Assembly: GCA_035544575.1 (NCBI GenBank)
Contig: DATKEC010000008.1
Location: forward strand, 1-15,802
Length of the DNA stretch: 15,802 nucleotides
DNA from: DATHWB01 sp035544575
Lineage (GTDB): Bacteria; Actinomycetota; Acidimicrobiia; Spongiisociales; ZC4RG35
Direction: 5' to 3'
The number at the start of each line of letters is the position of its first letter. The first letter of the stretch is position 1. This document shows positions 1 through 6,522 of this stretch, in pieces. A program made the position numbers and the translations under genes. The notes below the pieces were generated by a model, which was not told the DNA's origin, did no database searches, and was given only the letters and a program-made list of their open reading frames with translations.

Positions 1-258
1 GCCGAGGGGCTTGTCCGATCCCCAGGCGGCCAGGGTCGACAGTTCGAGGAAGGGGGTGTCGCGATCCACGAGGAGTTCGATGCGCTCGCGGGCGAGGAGC
101 TTGCCGCGTTCACGGTGACGGTCGATGTACTTCTGGCCGCCGCCCATGCGGGCCTGAGCCTGGAGGTCTTCGAACTCTGCGAGTTTGGCTTCCATCGCAG
201 CTCTGTTCGCTCGGAACTCCTCTGAACCACGATCGACGTTGGTGGGAAGGGTCTGCAC
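1..258 (-). CDS. Acyl-CoA carboxylase beta (carboxyltransferase) subunit, N-terminal part, cut by the left edge
   Basis: Only about 86 codons are visible. The segment EEFRANRAAMEAKLAEF, followed by a GGG-KYIDRH-RGKLLARERIELLVDRD-PFLELS series, is the typical N-terminus of biotin-dependent acyl-CoA carboxylase beta subunits (propionyl-, methylcrotonyl- or related). In this family the subunit moves carboxyl from carboxybiotin to an acyl-CoA in the cytoplasm; which acyl-CoA cannot be told from this part. I chose the GTG at 258 because the family motif begins well before the internal ATG at 195, and because a TACGCT -10-like box sits 7 nt upstream. The start lies 19 nt after the stop of the dehydrogenase-kinase fusion, so read-through from that operon is also likely. 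The alternative start at 195 would remove the conserved EFRANRAA segment. Confidence 0.85.
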   Translation of the reverse strand, partial: MQTLPTNVDRGSEEFRANRAAMEAKLAEFEDLQAQARMGGGQKYIDRHRERGKLLARERIELLVDRDTPFLELSTLAAWGSDKPLG

Positions 259-265
259 GGAGGGG

Positions 266-271
266 AGCGTA
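266..271 (-). promoter_or_regulatory. Candidate leaderless promoter -10 box (TACGCT) for the carboxylase gene
   Basis: TACGCT lies 7 nt before the GTG at 258, with no Shine-Dalgarno sequence between. The same hexamer at the same distance precedes the TPM-like gene at 7782. No convincing -35 box is seen, and the box lies in the short gap after the fusion gene's stop. Confidence 0.5.
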
Positions 272-277
272 TCGGTG

Positions 278-2032
278 CTACTCGTCCAGCAGGTAGACCG
301 GCTCGCGGTAGTAGCGGATCTTGCCGTGGCGTTGCTTCTCGGCGAGATGGTCGTGGAGCCAGCGGTTCTTGGAGTCGAGGTCGCGGGGCTCCGACAGCAT
401 GGCGAGGGGCAGTTCCAGGCGCAGGACGCGGCCCGGAATGAGGAACCGGGTGACACCCGCCGGGAGGAGTCGGCCGGAGCGGGCGGCGAGGAGGACCTGT
501 TCCACGGTGAACTCCGGGTATTCGACGAGAGCCACTCCGTCGGGGTACCACGCCGCGACTTTGCGAACATCCCGTTCGAGCGTGCGAGAGACGACGGCAT
601 TTGCGGTGTAGGTGTCCGAGATGCTGGCCAGAGCGTCGAACCGGTTCGCTCCTCCGGTAGAAGACAGGATCAATGCCGGTCCGCCGAAGAACTGGACCGA
701 GCACAGGGCGCCGGACTCGATCACACGGTCCGCCGCCTCGGACGGCTCGCATTCGGTGATCGTCACACCCTCAACCCCCGACAGCACCGTCCGCAGGGCG
801 TTGGCGTCGATCGAACGGATCACGTGGTGCCACGTTTCGAGCCCGAGCCCATCGTCGACACCGACATCCTGGACGACGACGTGGGGGATTCCCATCGTGC
901 GGAGGGCGTCGGTGCGGGTGGCGCCATCGAGGACGACGTAGCGGTCTCCGAAGGCAGCCACGATCGGCGGGTTGCGCAGGATCTGCTCCTCTTCGATCAG
1001 TTCGGCGAGACGGGCCGACCGGCGGGCATCGGTGGCCTCGTGGGGTACGACCTGGTCGAGCGACACGAACCGCAGCGGGAGCACGGATTCGGCGGGGCGG
1101 GACGACAGCAGGTTGACCAACTGGCGTGCCACGTCTTCTGCGGCCGATGTCTGGGCGTCCCGCGTCGATGCCCCGAGATGGGGTGTGGCGAGCACGTCGG
1201 ATCGCTTGGCGAGCGGATGGTCGATCGCGGGTTCGGTCGACCACACATCGAGAGCCGCTCCGGCCAGTTGGCCGGCATCGAGGGCGGCTGCCAGGGCCGT
1301 CTCGTCGACGACGGATCCACGGGCGGTGTTGATCAGGTAGGCCGTCGGCTTCATGGCCGCCAACACCTCGGCGTCGACCAGGCCTTCTGTCTCGAGACGT
1401 CCCGGTACGTGGACCGTGACGAAGTCGGACTGGGCGAGCAAGTCGAAGAGATCGAGCGGCTGGACACCGGCGCCGAGATACAGCTCAGGCGTCGGCCGGC
1501 GCTGGTTGGCCACCACTCGCATTCCGAATGCGGCTGCCCGGTCTGCCACAGCCTGGCCGATCCGTCCGAAACCGATGATCCCGAGAGTCTTGCCCGCCAG
1601 GCCGATTCCCGCCATCGCCGATTTCTCCCACTTCCCAGCCTTCATCGTGGCATCCGCCGCGGCGATGTTGCGGGCGAGAGCGACAACCAGGCCCATCGTC
1701 AGCTCGGCCACGGCGAGCGTGTTGGCGTCGGGGCTGTTGATCACTTCGATGCCGCGGTCGAGCGCGGCCTTGACGTCGATCGTGTCCAGCCCTGCGCCGG
1801 CGCGGGCAATCACCTTCATGCGGTGGGCGGCGGCGACCACGTCACCGGTGACCTTCGTCGCAGAGCGCACCACCATCGCTTCGTAGTCGCCGACGATCTC
1901 GACCAGGCTTGCTTCGTCGAGATCGGTGCGCACGTCGACATCGAAGTGCTCCGCCAGGATGTCCAGCCCGGCATCTGCGATCGAATCCGCGATCAGGATG
2001 CGGGACCGACGGTGCGTGACTGCCGCGTTCAT
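278..2032 (-). CDS. Fusion of a D-3-phosphoglycerate-dehydrogenase-like domain with a SerK/SbnI-like (ParB/sulfiredoxin fold) serine kinase domain
   Basis: 584 aa from the ATG at 2032, which overlaps the previous stop (ATGA) and has GGAAGGAG 6 nt upstream. Residues about 10-315 are a D-2-hydroxyacid dehydrogenase of the SerA type: NAD motif GFGRIG (154-159) and the catalytic trio R238 (NTARGS), E267 (STEP) and H285 (PHLGAS). The usual SerA C-terminal ACT or ASB regulatory domains are absent. Residues about 316-584 instead resemble the SbnI/SerK family, which phosphorylates free L-serine to O-phosphoserine: PHE at 330-332 (E332 is the candidate catalytic Glu), NPPIV, VVLDGATR (366-373), PAGVTRFLIPGRVLRLELPL (524-543) and a RYYREPVYLLDE tail. 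At roughly 270 aa this domain is about the full length of stand-alone family members. Inference: one chain links 3-phosphoglycerate oxidation or its reverse with serine phosphorylation; SerC would supply the missing step. The 24 extra codons upstream of 2032 lie inside the SDR gene and are not used here. Confidence 0.85.
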   Translation of the reverse strand: MNAAVTHRRSRILIADSIADAGLDILAEHFDVDVRTDLDEASLVEIVGDYEAMVVRSATKVTGDVVAAAHRMKVIARAGAGLDTIDVKAALDRGIEVINSPDANTLAVAELTMGLVVALARNIAAADATMKAGKWEKSAMAGIGLAGKTLGIIGFGRIGQAVADRAAAFGMRVVANQRRPTPELYLGAGVQPLDLFDLLAQSDFVTVHVPGRLETEGLVDAEVLAAMKPTAYLINTARGSVVDETALAAALDAGQLAGAALDVWSTEPAIDHPLAKRSDVLATPHLGASTRDAQTSAAEDVARQLVNLLSSRPAESVLPLRFVSLDQVVPHEATDARRSARLAELIEEEQILRNPPIVAAFGDRYVVLDGATRTDALRTMGIPHVVVQDVGVDDGLGLETWHHVIRSIDANALRTVLSGVEGVTITECEPSEAADRVIESGALCSVQFFGGPALILSSTGGANRFDALASISDTYTANAVVSRTLERDVRKVAAWYPDGVALVEYPEFTVEQVLLAARSGRLLPAGVTRFLIPGRVLRLELPLAMLSEPRDLDSKNRWLHDHLAEKQRHGKIRYYREPVYLLDE

Positions 2033-2733
2033 GTGAGGCTCCTTCCCCCGTCGACGACGACGACCTGACCGGTGACATAGGACGACTCGGCCGAACACAG
2101 CCATGCCACTGCATCGGCGATCTCCGATGGCAGGCCGACTCGGCTGAGCGGGACGGCTGCGACCATACGCGAGATGACGTCGTCGGGAATGGTCTCGATC
2201 ATCTCGGTGGCCGTGAGCCCAGGGGCGACGGCATTGACTCTGACGTCGGGCGCGAGCGACATCGCCAGCGCCCGCGTGAGTCCCACCACCCCGCCCTTCG
2301 ACATCGCATAGTTGAACTGGCCGAAGTTGCCCAGGTAGGCGCGGCTGGCGATGTTCACGACGCTTGCCTCGCCGGCCCAGCTGTCTGCGAGGCCCTCGAC
2401 GAGTCTGAACGGGACGCCGAGGTTCACCTCGAGCACAGCCCGGAAGTCCTCCTCATCCATGTTCACCAGGCGGGAGTCGCGGGTGATGCCTGCGTTGTTC
2501 ACGAGGGCGGTGACGGCGTCGACCGATTCGACCACCTGGGCGATCCCGTCGTCGGTGGTGAGGTTCGCCTGGACGGGCGTCACCCTCACTTCCAGTGTCT
2601 CCAGTTTGAGGGCAGTCTCGGCGAGGGTGGGTGACATGTCGACGACGATCAGGTGGTCGAAGTCACGGCTGAGGCGAATCGAGATCTCCCGTCCGATCCC
2701 CCGTGCCGCTCCAGTGACGACGGCGGTCCTCAC
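2029..2733 (-). CDS. SDR-family ketoreductase, FabG-like 3-oxoacyl-(ACP/CoA) reductase
   Basis: 234 aa, close to the usual 240-250 aa of a classical short-chain dehydrogenase. The cofactor motif TGAARGIG is at residues 8-15, NNAG follows strand 4, and the catalytic set is present (S in NIASRA; Y and K in YAMSK). The tail TGQVVVVDGG is typical of FabG-like enzymes. It probably reduces a 3-oxoacyl thioester, or oxidises the 3-hydroxyacyl form, with NAD(P)H. The VDMS after strand 2 places an acidic residue where NAD(H) is often preferred. The GTG start overlaps the upstream stop (GTGA), and its own stop overlaps the next start (ATGA), so translation is coupled on both sides. The ITRDSRLVNMDEEDF segment resembles the C-terminal half of mycobacterial high-molecular-weight FabG4. 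The physiological substrate is unknown. Confidence 0.9.
   Translation of the reverse strand: MRTAVVTGAARGIGREISIRLSRDFDHLIVVDMSPTLAETALKLETLEVRVTPVQANLTTDDGIAQVVESVDAVTALVNNAGITRDSRLVNMDEEDFRAVLEVNLGVPFRLVEGLADSWAGEASVVNIASRAYLGNFGQFNYAMSKGGVVGLTRALAMSLAPDVRVNAVAPGLTATEMIETIPDDVISRMVAAVPLSRVGLPSEIADAVAWLCSAESSYVTGQVVVVDGGRSLT
2039..2046 (-). promoter_or_regulatory. Ribosome binding site GGAAGGAG that fixes the start of the fusion gene
   Basis: A strong Shine-Dalgarno sequence lies within the last codons of the SDR gene, 6 nt before the ATG at 2032. It supports that ATG over the in-frame extension to 2104. Confidence 0.75.
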
Positions 2734-3188
2734 GAGAGCGCCTTGCCGATCTGGGCTCCTCCGAGTTGGACGACCTCGCCGCTGGGTCCGTCAGCCGAAC
2801 CCGCCAGCAGGTGGAGCGACCACTGCACCGTCTCGTCCCGAGGGGTGTCCACCCCGGATGCCAGACAGTTGGCCACCGCCCCCTGTTTGCGCAGTTCCAG
2901 CGCCAAGGTGCGAGCCGCCGAGACGACGCCCATCGCCGCCATCGCATTGAGGGCCCCGGTACGCCCGAGGAGGGCATCCGAAGACACGAGAAAGACGACA
3001 GGCGACCCTTCGATGGCGGCGGCTCGGGCTTTGCGATACAGCCCGGTCAGCGCTTCGAGGGTCGATGGCCAGTCGCCGTGACCGGCCGGTGCGGCGAGGA
3101 TCGAGGGGGCGCCTGGCTCGAGTTCGCCAACTCCGGCAGTCCGAAAGGCATCGAGGAGGTCCGGGGGGACATCGAGGTGGGCCTGCAT
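2730..3188 (-). CDS. Short degenerate SDR-like protein, likely partner of the ketoreductase (split FabG4-type N-terminal half)
   Basis: 152 aa. The C-terminal two thirds read as the second half of an SDR fold: SPVVFLVSS, then NAMAAMGVVSAARTLALELR in the place of the YxxxK helix, then a GEVVQLGG end. There is no TGxxxGxG cofactor loop, no NNAG and no catalytic Tyr-Lys pair, so it is probably not an active dehydrogenase. High-molecular-weight FabG proteins such as mycobacterial FabG4 carry a similar non-catalytic N-terminal domain fused to the active SDR; here the two halves would be separate, overlapping genes (GTGA). The same frame stays open to 4349 only because it runs antisense through the GMC gene. 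The ATG at 3188 is chosen because a TAGCGT box lies 8 nt before it. Inference: it forms a hetero-oligomer with the downstream SDR. Confidence 0.65.
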   Translation of the reverse strand: MQAHLDVPPDLLDAFRTAGVGELEPGAPSILAAPAGHGDWPSTLEALTGLYRKARAAAIEGSPVVFLVSSDALLGRTGALNAMAAMGVVSAARTLALELRKQGAVANCLASGVDTPRDETVQWSLHLLAGSADGPSGEVVQLGGAQIGKALS

Positions 3189-3196
3189 CGGCTGGG

Positions 3197-3202
3197 ACGC
3201 TA
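3197..3202 (-). promoter_or_regulatory. Candidate leaderless promoter -10 box (TAGCGT) for the minus-strand operon
   Basis: TAGCGT on the minus strand is 8 nt upstream of the ATG at 3188, in the 60-nt divergent gap shared with the GMC gene. No Shine-Dalgarno sequence lies between. It would be the main promoter of the SDR/fusion/carboxylase operon. Confidence 0.5.
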
Positions 3203-3235
3203 CCGGCGTCGAGTGCGCGCCGCCCGTCGGTCGCG

Positions 3236-3241
3236 TACTCT
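3236..3241 (+). promoter_or_regulatory. Candidate leaderless promoter -10 box (TACTCT) for the GMC oxidoreductase
   Basis: TACTCT lies 7 nt before the GTG at 3249. With the box at 3197-3202 on the other strand it makes a compact divergent promoter pair only about 35 nt apart, so one regulator could act on both. Confidence 0.5.
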
Positions 3242-3248
3242 CGCCGCG

Positions 3249-4814
3249 GTGTACGACCATGTGATCGTGGGCGCGGGTTCGGCCGGCTGTGTGCTCGCCT
3301 CCCGGCTCTCGGCCGATCCCAGGCGGACCGTTCTTCTCCTCGAGGCGGGAGGACCCGACCGCCGGCGGGAGATCGGGATTCCCGCCGCGTTCTCCAAGCT
3401 CTTCCACACCGATTTCGACTGGGACTATCGAACGGTTCCCCAGCCGCAACTCTCGGACCGAACGTTGTTCTGGCCGCGCGGTCGCGGGCTCGGAGGATCC
3501 TCGTCGATCAGCGCGATGATGTGGGTCCGGGGAGTGCCCGCCGATTACGACGCATGGGAAGCCGCGGGCAATGCCGGTTGGTCCTACCGGGACGTGCTGA
3601 CCTACTTCAAGAGGTCCGAGGACGCGGTGCGACGCGACTCGGCTCATTCGGGGATTGGTGGGCCGGTGCGGATCGAAGAACAGCGCGATCCCAACCCGGG
3701 AACGCATCTGTTTGTGGCGGCATGCCAGCGGGCAGGCATCCCCCGCAACGCCAACGCCAACGCCGAGACCAGTCTCGGTGTGGACTACACCCAGGTCTTC
3801 CAGCGGCGAGGACGGCGTGTCTCGAGCGCCGACGCGTATCTCCACCCGGTGCGGGACAGGCCGAACCTCGTCGTGGAGACCGGCGCACGCGTGGTCAGGG
3901 TGGTCCTCGAAGCTGGTCGTGTCACCGGTGTCAGCTATCTGATCGACGGCGAGCTGAGAACGGTCCGCGCCCGCGGGGACGTGGTGCTCGCCGGCGGGGC
4001 CGTGAACACTCCCCAGATCCTGATGCTGTCCGGCATCGGGCCGGCGGATCACCTCGCAGAGGTCGGGATCGATCCGGTGGTGGATCTGCCGGGTGTGGGA
4101 GGGAACCTCTCGGACCACCTCGCTGCCGGTCTGATGATGGCCACCAGTCGCACCGATTCCCTGGTGGTGGCCGAGCGTCCCGCCGAGATCGTCAAGTACC
4201 TGGCCGCCAGGCGCGGTCTGCTCTCGTCCAACGTCGGCGAGGCGCACGCCTTCCTGCAGAGCCGATCGGATCTGGCGGGTCCCGACATCGAGTTGATCTT
4301 CGCCCCCGTGCCGTTTCTCGACCACGGCGACACCAACCCGGACGGTCACGGATACACGATCGGGGTGGTGCTCCTCCAGCCTGCGTCACGAGGCACGATT
4401 CGCCTGGCCTCCGCCGATCCGTTCGCCGCACCGCTCATCGATCCCCGATATCTGCAGGAGGAGGAGGACTTGGCGACTCTTCTCTGGGGTGTCGAGCGGG
4501 CCGAGGAAGTGTTCGGGACCGAGCCGCTGGCAGGGGTGATCACCGATCCGATCCGACCGGTGCGACCGCCCGAAACGACCCAGGACCGGATCGAGGGCAT
4601 CAGGACCTGGTCTGAGACCCTCTATCACCCGGCGGGCACGGCAGCCATGGGTGTCCACGATGCTGCCGTCGTCGACCCCCAGCTGCGGGTGCGCGGCGTC
4701 GAGGGACTACGGATTGCGGACGCGTCGGTCATGCCGACGCTGAACCGAGGGCACACCCACGCTCCCGTGGTGATGATTGGCGAGAAGGCGGCGGAGCTGA
4801 TCCTCGCCGGCTAG
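3249..4814 (+). CDS. GMC-family FAD-dependent oxidoreductase (choline/alcohol dehydrogenase-like)
   Basis: 521 aa, a normal GMC length. FAD-binding GAGSAG (residues 8-13) and LLEAGG are at the N-terminus, followed by GMC signature 1 (WPRGRGLGGSSSISAMMWVRG) and signature 2 (GGAVNTPQILMLSGIGP). H460 in LYHPAGTAAMG matches the first catalytic His. The second site reads NRGHTHAP (H502, H504), where choline dehydrogenase-like members usually have GNTNAP, so His replaces Asn. These enzymes oxidise primary alcohols or polyols and pass electrons to oxygen or a quinone; the substrate cannot be named from sequence. No signal peptide is seen, so it is cytoplasmic. The GTG start gives the expected first strand VYDHVIVGAG and follows a TACTCT box. 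The gene diverges from the SDR operon and converges with the CoA-transferase, with a 26-nt gap. Confidence 0.92.
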   Translation: MYDHVIVGAGSAGCVLASRLSADPRRTVLLLEAGGPDRRREIGIPAAFSKLFHTDFDWDYRTVPQPQLSDRTLFWPRGRGLGGSSSISAMMWVRGVPADYDAWEAAGNAGWSYRDVLTYFKRSEDAVRRDSAHSGIGGPVRIEEQRDPNPGTHLFVAACQRAGIPRNANANAETSLGVDYTQVFQRRGRRVSSADAYLHPVRDRPNLVVETGARVVRVVLEAGRVTGVSYLIDGELRTVRARGDVVLAGGAVNTPQILMLSGIGPADHLAEVGIDPVVDLPGVGGNLSDHLAAGLMMATSRTDSLVVAERPAEIVKYLAARRGLLSSNVGEAHAFLQSRSDLAGPDIELIFAPVPFLDHGDTNPDGHGYTIGVVLLQPASRGTIRLASADPFAAPLIDPRYLQEEEDLATLLWGVERAEEVFGTEPLAGVITDPIRPVRPPETTQDRIEGIRTWSETLYHPAGTAAMGVHDAAVVDPQLRVRGVEGLRIADASVMPTLNRGHTHAPVVMIGEKAAELILAG

Positions 4815-4840
4815 ACGAAGGGCTCAGCGGTGTCCTGGCC

Positions 4841-5989
4841 TCAGTCCAGTGTCGGGGGCGGTCGCGTGCTCGTCGTGGGCCGACCGTCGATGCGGATCGG
4901 CGAGCCCACCAGCCGGATGTCGCCGGCAACGGGGTGCGCCATGGCGACGACCATGTCGTTGTGCTGGACCTGGGAGTCATCCCAGACTTCGGGAAGGGTC
5001 AGAACCCGGCCAATGGGGAGCCCGATGTCGACCAGAGTCTCGATCCAGTGTTCTGAGGTGGCGGCCGCGAAGATCGGCGCCAGGGCTCCCTCCAATTCTG
5101 CGACTGCCCCCATGCGGTCGTCGTTTGCGGGGTAGCGCCGGACGAGGTCCGGTCGACCGAGCGCGTCGCACAGCAGGGCGAAGTGATCGTCGGAGATGAT
5201 GGCAAGAGCGATGTGACCGTTGGCCGTATCGAAGACCTGGTTCGGGGCGGTGAAGATCGAGGCGGTCCCGATCCGCGGAGGCTGGGATCCGGTGTGCAGC
5301 CCGATGGCGTTCCATCCTCCCTGCACCGCGATCAGACTGTCACGGAGCGCGACGTCGATGCGGCGCCCCGGTCGGCCGGGTTCGGCCAGGGCGGCGCACA
5401 CGCCGGCGACGAGGTTGGTGGCCGCGACGTAGTCACCGATGGTGGTCGCGGTCTTGGCCGGCGGGTCTCCCTCCGCACCCGTCACCGAGATCATTCCCGA
5501 TTCGGCTTGGAAGACGATGTCGATCCCGGCACGACCGGCGTAGGGGCCGTCGGCCCCGAACGCCGAGACCACTCCGTAGACGATCGTCGGGTTGTACTCG
5601 CGTACGTCGTGTTCTCCGAGGCCGAGGCGTTCGATGGCTCCCGCCCGCAGATTGTGGATGAGGACGTCAGCGCCCTCGACGATGTCACGCGCCCGGCGGC
5701 GTCCGATGTCTGACCGGAAGTCGATCATCTCACTGGTCTTGCCTCGATTGACCGACAGGAAGAAGACCGACTCCCCGTTCTGCCACGGCCCGAAGCGTCG
5801 CCCCAGGTCGCCTCCGGGAGGCTCGATCTTGACGACCTCGGCACCGAGGTCGGCCATCATCATTCCCGCATACGGCGCCGCGATCAGGTTGCCGACCTCG
5901 ACCACGCGAACCCCCGACAGGGGAAGCGGCCGAAGTTCCCGCTGTGAGGGGTCGTTTGGCGGGTTGGCAGGGTCCCCGATTGCGCTCAT
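4841..5989 (-). CDS. Family III CoA-transferase (CaiB/BaiF, formyl-CoA transferase type)
   Basis: 382 aa. The N-terminal LPLSGVRVVEVGNLIAAPYA and ADLGAEVVKIEPPGGD are hallmarks of the CaiB/BaiF family, which moves CoA between organic acids through an aspartyl-CoA thioester. D186 in IGDYVAA is the likely catalytic Asp. GxGxxDV-like segments near GRPGRRIDVALRDSL, a PNQVFDTANGHIALA strand and a VLTLPEVWDDSQV segment follow the family order. The start at 5989 is supported by a perfect AAGGAGG 4 nt upstream; the frame extends to 6562 only antisense to the stress-protein gene. It is a single-gene unit, divergent from the stress protein. The acyl donor and acceptor are unknown; the nearby carboxylase and EtfD suggest acyl-CoA catabolism. 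Confidence 0.92.
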   Translation of the reverse strand: MSAIGDPANPPNDPSQRELRPLPLSGVRVVEVGNLIAAPYAGMMMADLGAEVVKIEPPGGDLGRRFGPWQNGESVFFLSVNRGKTSEMIDFRSDIGRRRARDIVEGADVLIHNLRAGAIERLGLGEHDVREYNPTIVYGVVSAFGADGPYAGRAGIDIVFQAESGMISVTGAEGDPPAKTATTIGDYVAATNLVAGVCAALAEPGRPGRRIDVALRDSLIAVQGGWNAIGLHTGSQPPRIGTASIFTAPNQVFDTANGHIALAIISDDHFALLCDALGRPDLVRRYPANDDRMGAVAELEGALAPIFAAATSEHWIETLVDIGLPIGRVLTLPEVWDDSQVQHNDMVVAMAHPVAGDIRLVGSPIRIDGRPTTSTRPPPTLD

Positions 5990-5993
5990 GGTG

Positions 5994-6000
5994 CCTCCTT
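5994..6000 (-). promoter_or_regulatory. Perfect Shine-Dalgarno sequence AAGGAGG for the CoA-transferase
   Basis: AAGGAGG lies 4 nt before the ATG at 5989. It decides this start against the longer open frame and shows that this gene has a classical leader, unlike several neighbours. Confidence 0.8.
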
Positions 6001-6073
6001 GCTCGATCGTAGGACGGGCGTCGTCGGCGTCGCCGTTCTGGTATGAAACAGTGAACGAGAAGGGATCGAGGAC

Positions 6074-6478
6074 ATGAGCATCGTCTGCGGATACATCGAC
6101 ACCCCCGAAGGCAACGCCGCACTCGACCGAGCGGTGGTCGAAGCGCGGCTTCGCGCCGAGAGGCTGGTCGTCCTCCATTCTGCTCGGGGCGGCAGCGGCC
6201 AGACATCCGAAGAGGCTCTGGCCAACGCCGAGGCGATCGATGCCGTCGAGGCCAAACTGAAGGCAGAGGGCGTCGAGTACTCCACGCACGATTACGTCCG
6301 CGGGAACACGCCCGCCCAGGACATCATGGCCGCGGTTCGGGATCACGGTGGCTCGATGATCGTGATCGGGATCCGGACCCGTTCGGCCACGGGCAAGCTG
6401 CTGTTGGGCTCGAACACGCTCGACATCCTGCACGACACCACGGTTCCGGTGTTGTGCGTCAAGGCTGCGAACAGCTAG
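6074..6478 (+). CDS. Universal stress protein (UspA family)
   Basis: 134 aa, a single Usp domain of normal length. It starts with the first strand SIVCGYIDTPEGNAALDRAV and ends with TTVPVLCVK, the typical last strand. The nucleotide-binding loop GIRTRSATGKLLLGS (99-113) matches the ATP-binding Usp pattern G-2x-G-9x-G-S/T except that the second Gly is Thr102. Usp proteins bind ATP or AMP in the cytoplasm and aid survival under stress; the partner is not known. The ATG at 6074 follows a GGGATCGAGG stretch that can act as ribosome binding site. The gene diverges from the CoA-transferase across an 84-nt gap. A TATGAA at 6042-6047 could be its -10 box, but no matching -35 is evident. Confidence 0.92.
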   Translation: MSIVCGYIDTPEGNAALDRAVVEARLRAERLVVLHSARGGSGQTSEEALANAEAIDAVEAKLKAEGVEYSTHDYVRGNTPAQDIMAAVRDHGGSMIVIGIRTRSATGKLLLGSNTLDILHDTTVPVLCVKAANS

Positions 6479-6507
6479 TCGCCGGAAGGGCGGGGACGCC
6501 GGGGCAG

Positions 6508-6513
6508 TAGCGT
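6508..6513 (+). promoter_or_regulatory. Candidate -10 box (TAGCGT) for uridine kinase
   Basis: TAGCGT lies 9 nt before the GTG at 6523 in the 44-nt gap after the stress-protein gene, with no Shine-Dalgarno sequence. The same hexamer occurs before the minus-strand operon at 3197-3202. Confidence 0.4.
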
Positions 6514-6522
6514 GACTGCTGC

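Noticed and set aside
185..2068. 627-aa open frame on the plus strand
   Set aside because: It is antisense to the dehydrogenase-kinase fusion, whose frame has clear motifs; the plus-strand product is Arg/Gly/Asp-rich with no family features, as expected for GC-rich antisense frames.
3741..3770. Short tandem repeat of AACGCC units inside the GMC gene
   Set aside because: It encodes a few Asn-Ala repeats in a loop; three units are within ordinary variation in GC-rich genes.
3189..4349. Upstream extension of the short SDR-like protein to 539 aa
   Set aside because: This part is antisense to the GMC oxidoreductase and has low-complexity His/Arg/Gly-rich content; a promoter box and ATG at 3188 give a better start.
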